This document shows, piece by piece, positions 21,183-29,386 of a stretch of DNA of 64,000 nt (position 1 is the first letter of the stretch; each line of letters opens with the position of its first letter). A model generated the notes under the pieces. The model had not been told where the DNA came from and ran no database searches. It saw only the letters and a program-made list of their open reading frames with translations. The stretch covers positions 1-64,000 of the forward strand of contig NZ_CP047355.1 in the NCBI RefSeq assembly GCF_030408815.1, given 5' to 3'. Both the position numbers and the translations under genes were made by a program. Source of the stretch: Corynebacterium freiburgense. GTDB lineage: Bacteria > Actinomycetota > Actinomycetes > Mycobacteriales > Mycobacteriaceae.

Positions 21183-22558
21183 GACGCCTCCCGACAATTC
21201 ACTCCAGGTTTTTTCGCTTCCGTAGGCTGCTGACCCGGAGCTGCATTTCCACTAGGTGCTGAAGAACATAATGGTAAAGCATCTTCGGATAGGCGCAACA
21301 TTTGGCTTCGAACAGACTCATATGATCCTGCAGGAAGTGTAGAAATATCTCTACGAGATTCTGGCAGGTCTGTTAATTTAAACGGGCGGCAGTTGGAATC
21401 GTTACCATTTTTGGTATCCACGAGAATTAATGCATCACGCTCATTTAAACAGGTTCTCTGAAAATTGCTGTGGAGTGAATACCCGAAAACATCTTGGCTT
21501 AAACCCTGCTCAATTACGAGCTGCCCCTCGTCTTCAGCCACATAAAATGTATTCCGTATGTGGTTGTATCCAAACCAAGCACCAACTGCAAGCCCTGCAA
21601 GCAAACCTAACGTTACCCACAGTGCTAATCGACGCCCCCTCTTGTGCGGTTTCTGCGCAGGTGCAGGTTCCTCAATAGCTTGCTGCAATTGAGGCTGCGG
21701 ATCGGGTGGAGCTGCTAGGGCAACCCCGGAATTCATGGACGCTGCGCGACCCGCAGCGGTATCAGGTCTAGGTGATTCGGGTTCATTTGCATTCAATGCA
21801 CCCGCAGTCACTGGGACGGTAGAAATATATGCGCTGCTTGGATTATCACCTGGAACAATATCAGCGACTACGACGGTGACATTGTCGGGGCCACCGGACC
21901 GTAGTGCGAGTTCCACCAACCGTTGTGCAGCATCTGCCGGTGAACCAAGCTGAATTGTTTCTTCAATTGTGGAATGCGTGACCGGATCGGATAAACCGTC
22001 AGAGCATAGCAGCAGGCGGTCGCCGATCTGGGCGTCGAGAAGCGTAACAGTGGGTTCGACGGGGCGGCCAGTATATGCCTTTAGAATCAGAGACCGCTGA
22101 GGATGTGTGGATACATCCTCGGGATCGAGTTTTCCTTCAGCGACCAATGATTGGACGAAAGTATCATCGGTAGTAATTTGCTGAAGCACACCATCGCGGA
22201 GACGGTAGCCTCGGGAATCTCCAACGTGGCATAGCCCAAAGTGATAACCATCAAACATAAGGGCGGTAAGCGTAGTTCCCATGCCATCAGTTTCAGGTGC
22301 TTGGCGCACCCGCTCGGCAATGGCTCTATTGCCATCGTCAGCTACCGAGGCAAGAATCGCGAGCATGTCATTTTCGCCAGGGTGAACATCTAATTGCTTG
22401 ACATGCTGAATCATAAGCTGAGAAGCAATCTCGCCTGCGGCATGACCGCCCATACCATCTGCAAGCGCTAAAAGATGTGGGCCGGCGTACGCTGAATCTT
22501 CATTGTTTCCGCGAACTAAACCTCTATCTGAGGCAACGGCATAGTTAAGTTTCAGCAT
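21179..22558 (-). CDS. pstP: PP2C-family Ser/Thr protein phosphatase PstP
   Basis: Dephosphorylates PknA/PknB and their substrates. It has 459 residues. The PP2C domain (about 1-235) has the metal ligands NNEDS, ALADGMGGH, HVGDSRGY, LCSDGLSD and GPDNVTVVV. A Pro/Ala-rich linker leads to one membrane segment near 315-335 and an external tail with several Cys. It is directly followed by rodA (ATGA overlap) and directly preceded by fhaB with no gap. Confidence 0.97.
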   Translation of the reverse strand: MLKLNYAVASDRGLVRGNNEDSAYAGPHLLALADGMGGHAAGEIASQLMIQHVKQLDVHPGENDMLAILASVADDGNRAIAERVRQAPETDGMGTTLTALMFDGYHFGLCHVGDSRGYRLRDGVLQQITTDDTFVQSLVAEGKLDPEDVSTHPQRSLILKAYTGRPVEPTVTLLDAQIGDRLLLCSDGLSDPVTHSTIEETIQLGSPADAAQRLVELALRSGGPDNVTVVVADIVPGDNPSSAYISTVPVTAGALNANEPESPRPDTAAGRAASMNSGVALAAPPDPQPQLQQAIEEPAPAQKPHKRGRRLALWVTLGLLAGLAVGAWFGYNHIRNTFYVAEDEGQLVIEQGLSQDVFGYSLHSNFQRTCLNERDALILVDTKNGNDSNCRPFKLTDLPESRRDISTLPAGSYESVRSQMLRLSEDALPLCSSAPSGNAAPGQQPTEAKKPGVNCREAS

Positions 22559-23032
22559 TTAAGGTTCGAGCCTCACTGTAGTCCGGCCAATCACAACTTC
22601 GATTCCAATATCAACACGTTCTGGCTGGTCGATACGGTACCCATTGACAAAGGTGCCGTTTCGGGAATCAAGGTCCTCCACAAACCACTCAGAGCCGCGC
22701 CGGAACATGTGCGCGTGCCGAGCGGATGCGTAGTCATCGTTAATGGGGAAAGAGCAATCAGGGCTGCGTCCAAGAACAATATCTTGGACGTTTTCTACTT
22801 CCACGTAAGTACCCGCTAACGGTCCCTCAATGACCATCAAAATACGGGCTGTACCCGACTTTCCTCCGCCTCCGCTACTCTCACCTATGGGAGGTGCCGA
22901 ACCCACACCAGAGGGCCCGACTGTAGCGGCAAGCTTGGCGTCATTTCGTAATGCACGTAACGCCATAAAAACAAAGAACCACAGCAAGACCAGCAGGCCA
23001 ATGCGAAAAGCAAACAACACGAAGGTATCCAT
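22559..23032 (-). CDS. fhaB: FHA-domain membrane protein FhaB (FipA)
   Basis: Phosphothreonine-reading partner of the PknA/PknB system, implicated in division. The ATG at 23032 follows AAGGAG at 6-7 bases and gives 157 residues; a longer frame overlapping fhaA has no such site. One membrane segment (residues about 5-27) is followed by a Gly/Ser linker and an FHA domain with LGRSPDC, SARHAHM and DSRNGTFVNG, the phosphopeptide-binding loops. Confidence 0.95.
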   Translation of the reverse strand: MDTFVLFAFRIGLLVLLWFFVFMALRALRNDAKLAATVGPSGVGSAPPIGESSGGGGKSGTARILMVIEGPLAGTYVEVENVQDIVLGRSPDCSFPINDDYASARHAHMFRRGSEWFVEDLDSRNGTFVNGYRIDQPERVDIGIEVVIGRTTVRLEP

Positions 23033-23057
23033 GTGGGTCTCCTTGTTTAAAAATGAA

Positions 23058-24236
23058 TTAGCCGCTGATACGAACTTCAATATACGAGTGGCCCACAGCG
23101 ATTACGTCGCCATCAGCCAACAGCCAGTTTTCCACTGGCATGTTATTCACCGTTGTGCCATTGGTTGACTGCAAATCAACCAATACAGCGTCGCGACCAT
23201 CCCAGGTAACCTCAGCATGCTGGCGGGAGACACCAGTATCCGGGAGACGCAGGTCCGCGTCTACACCGCGCCCGATAATATTCGAACCTTCCTGAACTTG
23301 GTAGGAACGGTTAGAACCATCTTGAAGAACTAATAAAACAGTCGGGTAATTCTGCAGGTGTGGGGCGGGAACGATCTCAGTTGCAGGCTCTTCTTGTGCC
23401 AGATGTGGGGGGTGAGGCTGGTGCATTGGCGGCATCGGCTGGTGCATAGAAGGTTGATGCATTGGAGGAGCAACAGACTGCCCTGAGCCTTGTGATGCCG
23501 GAGGTTGATGCATCGGTTGTTGATGACCAGGTTGGTGTATATCAGCCTGAGGAGCAGGTTCCTGCGGAAAACTTGGGGGTTCAGGCTGGAAGGCCGGAGG
23601 CTCAGTTTGGAAGCGAGGTGGCTCTTGCGAATAAGAGGAAGAGTCCATAGAAGGCTGATGCATCGGCTGCTGATTTGGATGTTGAGCAGGCTGTAAGAAA
23701 GTCTCAGGCTGAGGTTGGTAACCACCGGACCCATTACTTGGCGTTCCAGTATGAGAAGTTCCGGAATCAGCATAAGGTTGTGGCTCATACTGCGAGCCAT
23801 ATGAAACGGGACCCTGATCAGAATCTTGGCCCGCAAACCCGCTTGAAAAACCTGGGTTCGGATTTGAGGTGGATCGTGCCTTTAACTGGCCCGTGCGCAA
23901 ACCGCCATCGAGCATGACAAATACCACAACGGGACCAGCCAACGACCAACCTTTATTGCGGGCAAACCTCCCCATACGATCAGCGAAATCAGCCGGGAGT
24001 GACGGGTGATTTGAGGAAAGATTGAGGAAATCCTTGGTACTTACTGAGACTTCAAATAAGTTCGGGGAAAGGATGCCACCGCCGTTGGCTTGGGCAATAT
24101 TGTCTTCTGCTTCTTGTTTGAGCAGTTCCTCCAGCTCAGCAGGGACAACCTTGCCTCCAAACACGAAAGCGAAACCGTTGTCCAAGCCACGCTGAAGAGC
24201 ACTGTCCAGCTTGGCAATTCGGCCCATTACGGACAC
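23058..24236 (-). CDS. fhaA: FHA-domain protein FhaA (DUF3662-FHA)
   Basis: Cytosolic adaptor recognised by PknB signalling; in mycobacteria it binds phosphorylated MviN and affects wall synthesis. GTG start at 24236 with AAAGGTGG upstream; an ATG 9 bases in is also possible. The N-terminal DUF3662 domain spans about residues 1-125. A long linker (about 130-290) is very rich in Gln, Pro, Met and His with repeated MHQP units. A C-terminal FHA domain has IGRGVDADLRL, SRQHAEV and STNGTTVNN. It is the first gene of the operon. A TTGACC (minus strand, 24283-24288) may be its -35. Confidence 0.96.
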   Translation of the reverse strand: MSVMGRIAKLDSALQRGLDNGFAFVFGGKVVPAELEELLKQEAEDNIAQANGGGILSPNLFEVSVSTKDFLNLSSNHPSLPADFADRMGRFARNKGWSLAGPVVVFVMLDGGLRTGQLKARSTSNPNPGFSSGFAGQDSDQGPVSYGSQYEPQPYADSGTSHTGTPSNGSGGYQPQPETFLQPAQHPNQQPMHQPSMDSSSYSQEPPRFQTEPPAFQPEPPSFPQEPAPQADIHQPGHQQPMHQPPASQGSGQSVAPPMHQPSMHQPMPPMHQPHPPHLAQEEPATEIVPAPHLQNYPTVLLVLQDGSNRSYQVQEGSNIIGRGVDADLRLPDTGVSRQHAEVTWDGRDAVLVDLQSTNGTTVNNMPVENWLLADGDVIAVGHSYIEVRISG

Positions 24237-24447
24237 GTTCAGGCCACCTTTCTATCAGTATCGATGAGTAGTTGAATGACAAGGTCAATGCGACCAGTAT
24301 ATGTGTTTTAGGCAAGAGGATTGAAGAGGCGGGTATGCAGGGGTTTTGGGGGGATTTTAAGAAAAGGCTATGTGGCCTGGGGATTTGACGCAAGATAAGC
24401 AAAATATGGTACTGTTTTGAGGTCCACAGCGACACCAAAATCCACTC

Positions 24448-24530
24448 GGGCGAGTGGCGGAATGGCAGACGCGCTGGCTTCAGGTGCCAGTGTCCTTCGG
24501 GACGTGGGGGTTCAAGTCCCCCTTCGCCCA
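24448..24530 (+). tRNA. tRNA-Leu (anticodon CAG)
   Basis: An 83-base class II tRNA with a long variable arm (TGTCCTTCGGGACGT). Acceptor GGGCGAG pairs with TTCGCCC, ending in one G-T pair. The anticodon stem CTGGC/GCCAG holds the loop TTCAGGT with anticodon CAG. CCA is not encoded. Confidence 0.97.
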
Positions 24531-24536
24531 CAAATC

Positions 24537-24571
24537 AAAACCGTGAACCATGAGGTTTACGGTTTTCTTTT
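24537..24571 (+). terminator. Rho-independent terminator of tRNA-Leu
   Basis: AAAACCGTGAACC (24537-24549) pairs with GGTTTACGGTTTT (24554-24566) with one G-T pair and a 4-base loop, followed by CTTTT. Confidence 0.88.
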
Positions 24572-25118
24572 GTTTACAGCTGGGCGGGACTGAAAGTTCT
24601 CTTACACAGGAAAAAGTTGCCTAAAAAGTATGTGAGTAATAAAAAATCTGTAGTCTGCTACCCTTTGTGATCTGTAACTGAATTTATTGGAAAATATAAC
24701 TCCTATAAGGATAGCTAGGTCACACCTTGAAAAATACGTGATATTCATTGCAATTTTGGGGGTGCTTGGCGACTAAAGGTCTTATTCCTAGGTTTGCAAC
24801 GAGTTCTCTGATTAATTTAGTAGGCTTTTCTTTTTGTCTGTCTAGCATTGTGGATGACAGTCTACTGCCGGATTAAATACTTGAATGATGGGAATATATT
24901 CGCAGTAGCTAAGTGGTTCACCCTTGCTGCGGTGTGCACCAAGGCATCTACAAAACGTAACTATTGAAACCGGTTTTATTTTCAATAAGCGCCGATAAAA
25001 TTGCTGGTAAAAGGCTTGATTTTCAGTAGTGTTTTCAACTACAGTGCCTTATTGGAACGAGAAAGAAACGCTCCAAAATAAGCCGAAAAAGGTTAAACCC
25101 GAAAGGAAAACCGTCACC
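24572..25118. other. 547-base gap before the His-rich gene, with an inverted repeat
   Basis: No gene is seen. The clearest structure is TATTGAAA (24962-24969) and TTTCAATA (24980-24987), perfect 8-base arms 10 bases apart, about 130 bases before the His-rich gene. Its AT-rich form suits a metalloregulator or other dimeric regulator. The sequence GAAAGGAAAA at 25101-25110 is the ribosome site of the next gene. Confidence 0.45.
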
Positions 25119-25418
25119 ATGGCACACAAGATTCATGAGCATCATGACCACGAACACGGCGAAGGTTGCGGCCACGTAGCAATTCCGCACGGCGATCACG
25201 TCGACTACGTCCACGATGGGCACCTCCATCACAAGCACGAAGACCACTGGGACGAATGCGTTTCTGAAGGACACCACATTCACGAAAATCATGACCACGA
25301 ACACGGCGAAGGTTGCGGCCACGTAGCAATTCCGCACGGCGATCACGTCGACTACGTCCACGATGGGCACCTCCATCACAAGCACGAAGACCACTGGGAC
25401 GAATGCGCAGGCGCATAA
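25119..25418 (+). CDS. His-rich, tandemly duplicated cytosolic protein
   Basis: A 99-residue protein with two nearly identical halves of 49 residues, each carrying HDHEHGEGCGHVAIPHGDHV followed by DYVHDGHLHHKHEDHWDEC. About a third of the residues are His, with Asp/Glu and regularly placed Cys, so it probably binds zinc or another transition metal. It has no signal peptide or membrane segment, so transporter labels sometimes given to such proteins do not fit. ATG at 25119 follows GAAAGGAAAA; an upstream in-frame extension lacks support. It is a monocistronic unit ending at 25484-25521. Confidence 0.85.
   Translation: MAHKIHEHHDHEHGEGCGHVAIPHGDHVDYVHDGHLHHKHEDHWDECVSEGHHIHENHDHEHGEGCGHVAIPHGDHVDYVHDGHLHHKHEDHWDECAGA
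25141..25407. repeat. Exact 120-bp direct repeat within the His-rich gene
   Basis: Bases 25141-25260 and 25288-25407 are identical over all 120 positions, offset by 147 bases (49 codons). The 27 bases just before each copy are only partly alike, so the unit of the original duplication was 147 bases. Identity at silent positions points to a recent duplication or ongoing gene conversion. Confidence 0.95.
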
Positions 25419-25483
25419 AAGATACGGGTGAAATAAGCCAAGGTTAGAAATTGGTTTTACCCTTGACAGGGTCGTTAAATAAG

Positions 25484-25521
25484 AAAACGCGACAGAGGAT
25501 TAGATCCTTATGTCGCGTTTT
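25484..25521. terminator. Bidirectional terminator between His-rich gene and thrC
   Basis: AAAACGCGACA (25484-25494) pairs with TGTCGCGTTTT (25511-25521). The inner AGGAT/ATCCT pairs extend the stem. A- and T-runs at the two ends suit termination from either side. Confidence 0.88.
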
Positions 25522-25540
25522 GCCAATACTAGACCAGTTA

Positions 25541-26980
25541 CTAGACGTTGTTGTGAATAAATTCTTTCACCAAGTCAACATTGTTTGGTAGTGGTTTAAC
25601 GCGCCTTGGAGCGTTCATAATGTCTTTAAAACGCTCGGGCATTTCGGGCTCTTCGCCTATTGCTTCAAGGATGGTTTCAGAGAACTTCACGGGTAGTGCT
25701 GTTTCCAAACAGACAATCGGAGTCTGGATTTTATTGCGGAGTTCCCTGGCTACATAGATGCCGTCGGCAGTGTGGGGGTCTACTAAGACTCCAAGGCGCT
25801 TATAGCAATCATGGATGGTTGCTACACGATTAGCATGGGTTGAACGTCCAGAAAGGAAACCATAACTTGCGGCAGCTTCTGAAAATGCGGGGTCGTCGAC
25901 AAGCGTAAAACCGCCAGTCTTTACTTTTTCGCCAAAGAGTTCTGTGATGCGGGTGGCGTCGCGACCAAGGAGATCAAAGATAAAGCGTTCGAAATTCGAT
26001 GCGCGAGAAATATCCATGGATGGACTGGAAGTTTCAAGTGTTTCAGCACTGTTTCGGACGCGGTAGGTGCCGGTGCGGAAAAACTCGTCGAGCACATCAT
26101 TTTCATTAGTTGCCACTATAAGTCGATCAATCGGGATTCCCATTGATTTGGCAATGTGGCCAGCACAAATATCACCAAAATTACCGGTGGGTACAGAAAA
26201 ACTCACACGTTGGTCATTTGTGTCTGTGGTACGAATCCAGCAGGAAATATAATAAACTACCTGGGCTACAAGGCGTGCCCAGTTAATGGAGTTTACTGCA
26301 CCAATGAAGTGGGACTGCTTAAACTCTAAGTCGGCGGAAACTGCTTTCACTACATCTTGGCAGTCGTCGAATACTCCATCGAGGGCAATATTGTGGATAT
26401 TGTCATCTTGGAGGCCGAACATTTGAGCTTGTTGGAAGGGTGTCATACGCCCAGCTGGTGTGAGCATAAAAACCGAGATACCTGGTCGGCCACGCATTGC
26501 GTATTCGGCTGCGGAACCAGTGTCACCAGACGTTGCGCCGAGGATATTTAGGGTTTCACCGCGACGTGCAAGCTCGTACTCAAAAAGTTCACCGAGTAAT
26601 TGCATGGCCATATCTTTAAAAGCTGCAGTAGGCCCCATAGAAAGATGGCCGATGTACATGCCGGGCTCAAGTTCGGTGACTGGCACAATTTCTGGCTCCG
26701 AAAACTTCGGATAAGTGTACGCTCGTGCGCAAATTCGTTCTATGTCTGATGGGGGGATATCTGAGATAAAAAGCTTCAGTACCTGTGCGGCTAAGGCAGC
26801 ATAACCCTGTGAGTTAAGGATTGAGCGCCACTCCGTAAGAGTTGCATCGTCTACTTGTGGATAGTGGCTGGGTAGGTAAAGACCCCCGTCTGGAGCCAAT
26901 CCGCCGAGTAGAATATCGGAAAAGCTTGCGGGGGTCTGAGATGCATCGCGCGTTGAAATGTAGTCCACGCCATAAACCAT
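25541..26980 (-). CDS. thrC: Threonine synthase
   Basis: PLP enzyme that converts O-phosphohomoserine to threonine. It has 479 residues. The family start (DYISTRDASQTPASFSDILLGGLAPDGGLYLP) and the PLP-binding Lys122 in GPTAAFKDMAMQLLG are present, as are SGDTGSAAEYAMRG and the SVPTGNFGDICAGHIA phosphate-binding loop. It starts 18 bases after rskA on the same strand, so it may be transcribed partly with sigK-rskA, which is odd for an amino-acid gene. Confidence 0.97.
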   Translation of the reverse strand: MVYGVDYISTRDASQTPASFSDILLGGLAPDGGLYLPSHYPQVDDATLTEWRSILNSQGYAALAAQVLKLFISDIPPSDIERICARAYTYPKFSEPEIVPVTELEPGMYIGHLSMGPTAAFKDMAMQLLGELFEYELARRGETLNILGATSGDTGSAAEYAMRGRPGISVFMLTPAGRMTPFQQAQMFGLQDDNIHNIALDGVFDDCQDVVKAVSADLEFKQSHFIGAVNSINWARLVAQVVYYISCWIRTTDTNDQRVSFSVPTGNFGDICAGHIAKSMGIPIDRLIVATNENDVLDEFFRTGTYRVRNSAETLETSSPSMDISRASNFERFIFDLLGRDATRITELFGEKVKTGGFTLVDDPAFSEAAASYGFLSGRSTHANRVATIHDCYKRLGVLVDPHTADGIYVARELRNKIQTPIVCLETALPVKFSETILEAIGEEPEMPERFKDIMNAPRRVKPLPNNVDLVKEFIHNNV

Positions 26981-26998
26981 ACTGAACGAAGCCGAGTT

Positions 26999-27646
26999 TT
27001 ATACCAATGTGACTTCCTCTAAAAGTTCGCCTTGAGGTGTTTTACTCCCATTCATCGGTTCTTTGGTAATAAGTACACGCATGGTTTTGGCAGGTAGTGG
27101 CATCCAAACGTCAGTGTGGGGGGATTGGTCTATTATTCCTGCTGATTCCATTTGCCCGTCGGGCATAACCGCCCAAACTTGTGCACCCATTCCTTGGTCT
27201 AACTTCGGCGCACCATTCACCATCAACCCGCCTTTACCCATTTGTTCGGAAATGGCCACCTCGAATTGAGCGCCCATCGCCTCACCGCTTCCACTTCGTG
27301 CATCGGAGGCTGCCATGACTTCACTCAAAATGTTCGGCATGCTTGTGGTTGACGAGGAAGCCAGGGTTTGCTCAGGCAGGCCATTCAAGGAATTAGAGAT
27401 CCACACTCCAGCTCCGGCTAACACGACAATCGCGGCCGCAGCGGCAACAAACATACCTATGTTTGAGGATTTTGACGTGCGGCGTTGATCAAGCGAACTA
27501 ACTTGCGGTTCATTGGAAATTTTGGCGAGTATTTCACTGCGCAAAGCTGGCGACGGTGCGACCGGCACCACGGCGTCGAAAAGCACTTCATCGATGTCAG
27601 CCAAATCTGGGTCCTGAGCGCGGGCCTCATCAAAAGCATTGCTCAC
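26999..27646 (-). CDS. rskA: Anti-sigma-K factor RskA
   Basis: Membrane protein that holds SigK inactive until it is proteolysed. It has 215 residues: a short cytoplasmic part (about 1-60), one membrane segment (about 64-87, MFVAAAAAIVVLAGAGVWI) and an external RskA-type domain with GAQVWAVMPDGQMESAGII and VLITKEP near the end. No zinc-binding HxxxCxxC motif is seen in the short cytoplasmic part. It overlaps the sigK stop by 4 bases, as expected for a sigma/anti-sigma pair. Confidence 0.92.
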   Translation of the reverse strand: MSNAFDEARAQDPDLADIDEVLFDAVVPVAPSPALRSEILAKISNEPQVSSLDQRRTSKSSNIGMFVAAAAAIVVLAGAGVWISNSLNGLPEQTLASSSTTSMPNILSEVMAASDARSGSGEAMGAQFEVAISEQMGKGGLMVNGAPKLDQGMGAQVWAVMPDGQMESAGIIDQSPHTDVWMPLPAKTMRVLITKEPMNGSKTPQGELLEEVTLV

Positions 27647-28212
27647 GGCGCAACTCCTTTCTTCTCAACGACCGCGCGCAGCTTACGCAATCCATCACGA
27701 ACTCTGGTCTTAGCGGTTCCAAGTGGAATGCCTAAAGCATCCGCAAGTTCTTGGTGCGTCAAACCACGAAAATATGCCAACATAACAGCAGTGCGATGCG
27801 GTTCACCAATACTATCTACAGCGCGGCGCACAGCAGAAGCTTCGATCGACGCAACAGCCTGATCCTCAACAGAGGCGAACCACGTAGCACATTGCAACTG
27901 GAAATCACGCTCGTCACGCCCCTGAGCTGCACGATACGATCGAAGCCTATCAATAGCCCGTAACCGCGATAGCCGTAACACCCAAGAACGAGCACTACCC
28001 AACTTGGCATCAAACTCCGCAGCTCGACGCCACACCTCAATAAAAACCTCTTGCACAACCTCCTCCGCCTGAGCACGGTCCCGCAAAACCTGCAAACACA
28101 TGCCCAAAGCATGTGGAGCAAGCGCATCATACAAAGAGGCAAACGCCTCCTTATCACCTGCAGCCGAGCGAACCAGCAACACTTCGCAATCGACAGGTTG
28201 AGTAGACTCCAT
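27643..28212 (-). CDS. sigK: ECF RNA polymerase sigma factor SigK
   Basis: ECF sigma factor with region 2 (YDALAPHALGMCLQVLRDRAQAEEVVQEVFIEVWRRAAEF) and region 4 (AVMLAYFRGLTHQELADALGIPLGTAKTRVRDGLRKLR). ATG at 28212 gives 189 residues, close to the mycobacterial SigK length. A -10-like TAGTCT (minus strand, 28221-28226) lies 8 bases upstream. An ATG 24 bases further up is also open. In mycobacteria the SigK regulon includes dipZ and secreted MPT70/83. Here dipZ lies 1.2 kb away, divergent. Confidence 0.93.
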   Translation of the reverse strand: MESTQPVDCEVLLVRSAAGDKEAFASLYDALAPHALGMCLQVLRDRAQAEEVVQEVFIEVWRRAAEFDAKLGSARSWVLRLSRLRAIDRLRSYRAAQGRDERDFQLQCATWFASVEDQAVASIEASAVRRAVDSIGEPHRTAVMLAYFRGLTHQELADALGIPLGTAKTRVRDGLRKLRAVVEKKGVAP

Positions 28213-28272
28213 AGACGCTGAGACTAGCGCATGCATTAGAGGTTTTATAAATATAGAGGCTAAACGGCAGAA

Positions 28273-28578
28273 CTACTTGGAGTCCTTTTCCATTTTGTCT
28301 GTGGAGTCTTTCTCCATTTTGTCGTCGGACTTCTCCATCTTCTCCATGGAATCCTTCTCCATCTTGTCGTCGGACTTCTCCATCTTGTCGTCGGACTTCT
28401 CCATCTTCTCCATGGAATCCTTCTCCATCTTGTCGTCGGACTTCTCCATCTTGTCTGTTGAACTCGTTGAAGTGGAAGGCATTGTTGATTCTTTTGTGGT
28501 TTCACCACACGCCGCGAGACCAAGTGCTGATAGTGCGATTGTTCCGGCAATGATTGATGTACGAGTGAGTTTTCGCAT
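28273..28578 (-). CDS. Small lipoprotein with Met-Glu-Lys/Asp repeats
   Basis: A 101-residue lipoprotein: signal peptide with lipobox LAAC (cleavage before Cys24), a short Ser/Thr linker, then a highly charged tail of repeats such as DKMEKSDD and KMEKDSME to the end. It recalls pentapeptide MXKDX-repeat proteins. The tail is encoded by 66-bp DNA repeats. The gene sits directly upstream of sigK on the same strand (60-base gap to the chosen sigK start), which suggests regulatory linkage. The tail should be a flexible external segment; function is unknown. Confidence 0.8.
   Translation of the reverse strand: MRKLTRTSIIAGTIALSALGLAACGETTKESTMPSTSTSSTDKMEKSDDKMEKDSMEKMEKSDDKMEKSDDKMEKDSMEKMEKSDDKMEKDSTDKMEKDSK
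28327..28458. repeat. 66-bp tandem repeats coding the lipoprotein tail
   Basis: A 45-base unit (28327-28371) plus a 21-base unit (28372-28392) form a 66-base period. The second period (28393-28458) repeats the 45-base unit and most of the 21-base unit. A degenerate third part lies at about 28288-28326. Such in-frame repeats are prone to length variation between strains. Confidence 0.85.
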
Positions 28579-29386
28579 TCTGAACTCCTATGAAATAGAC
28601 CACCGTTTTTGAGCTAGGTGGCAGTGAATTGCTGTTCATCGAGTACTGCGGAGAAGGGCGTTGTTTTAGATTGGATGTGTTATTTTTCGGGGGTATCTAT
28701 TGGGGGTGATCGAGATGGGTTGGCGATGATACTCGATTTGTAGGTGCTCCTTCTTGCTTTTTAGCTCTAGGAACGGGTGGCCGTATTGTGTCCTGGGTTA
28801 CAGATGATACAAAAAGGGCAAGTTTTTAAAAAACTTGCCACTTTAGTATCACGCCCGCAAATCTGGCCTGGGGTTTTAGGGGGGCTTCTGCTACAAAATG
28901 GAGGGGTTTTTAAAAAACTTGCCCTTTTTGTAACATCTGCATAGTTTCATAATGAAAAAGGAGGTGCTTCTATACATCTGAGGTGCTTTACCTGAAACAC
29001 GTCAAACGCTCGCAAAGATTCGAGTACAGGTTGTTTCCCCAAAAGCAAGCAAGCTTGGCTAAAACGCCAGGAATGATTTATCAAAGAACCAACTATCGGG
29101 GATCCTTTCAGCTTGCGGCTACTTCTTCAGTGTTTGCGGCTACTTCTTTCATGCTTGTGGCAAAGTCTTGGCTTCAAAATGCCTCTCACCAGGCATGTCA
29201 AAAATTTTCCGGAAGTTTTCTTGCGTTTTGCAATCCGGTCTTTGTGTTTGGTCCGTAGTAGGGAATAGATGCCACCAAGGTGGGAAGATAACTTACAGAT
29301 GGTTTCGGTTGTTTTCTTGGGTCCCTTTTGAACTGGAGCTATTGTTCCGCACTTTGGTGGCATCCTCTGATCGAAAGGATTTGAAG
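28579..29386. other. 808-base divergent intergenic region between the lipoprotein and dipZ
   Basis: It holds the 139-bp inverted-repeat element (28801-28939) and a pair of near-identical 16-base segments 21 bases apart (TTGCGGCTACTTCTT from 29113 and 29134). Weak frames cross it, but none has a ribosome site plus family resemblance. The promoters of both neighbours should lie here, but no convincing -35/-10 pair was found. Confidence 0.5.
28801..28939. mobile_element. MITE-like 139-bp element with 34-base terminal inverted repeats
   Basis: Bases 28801-28834 and the complement of 28906-28939 match at 32 of 34 positions. The ends are CAGATG and CATCTG, and the arms contain AAAAAGGGCAAG and CTTGCCCTTTTT. 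The left arm is also self-complementary (GGCAAG...CTTGCC, 28817-28839). The 71-base centre has no coding capacity, and no clear target duplication is seen. Its place between divergent genes argues against a simple terminator. Confidence 0.5.

Noticed and set aside
25035..25416. Long minus-strand frames opposite the His-rich gene
   Set aside because: They are the antisense reading of a repetitive, strongly biased gene, with no ribosome site, and repeat only because the DNA repeats.
26981..26998. A threonine attenuator or riboswitch before thrC
   Set aside because: Only 18 bases separate rskA and thrC, too few for such a leader.
28277..28470. Tandem repeats as a possible CRISPR array
   Set aside because: The repeats are in frame inside a lipoprotein gene and have no unique spacers of constant length, and no cas genes are nearby.
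29168..29386. N-terminal extension of DipZ
   Set aside because: No ribosome site, poor codon character and no family match; GTG at 29387 has a well-spaced GAAAGGA.
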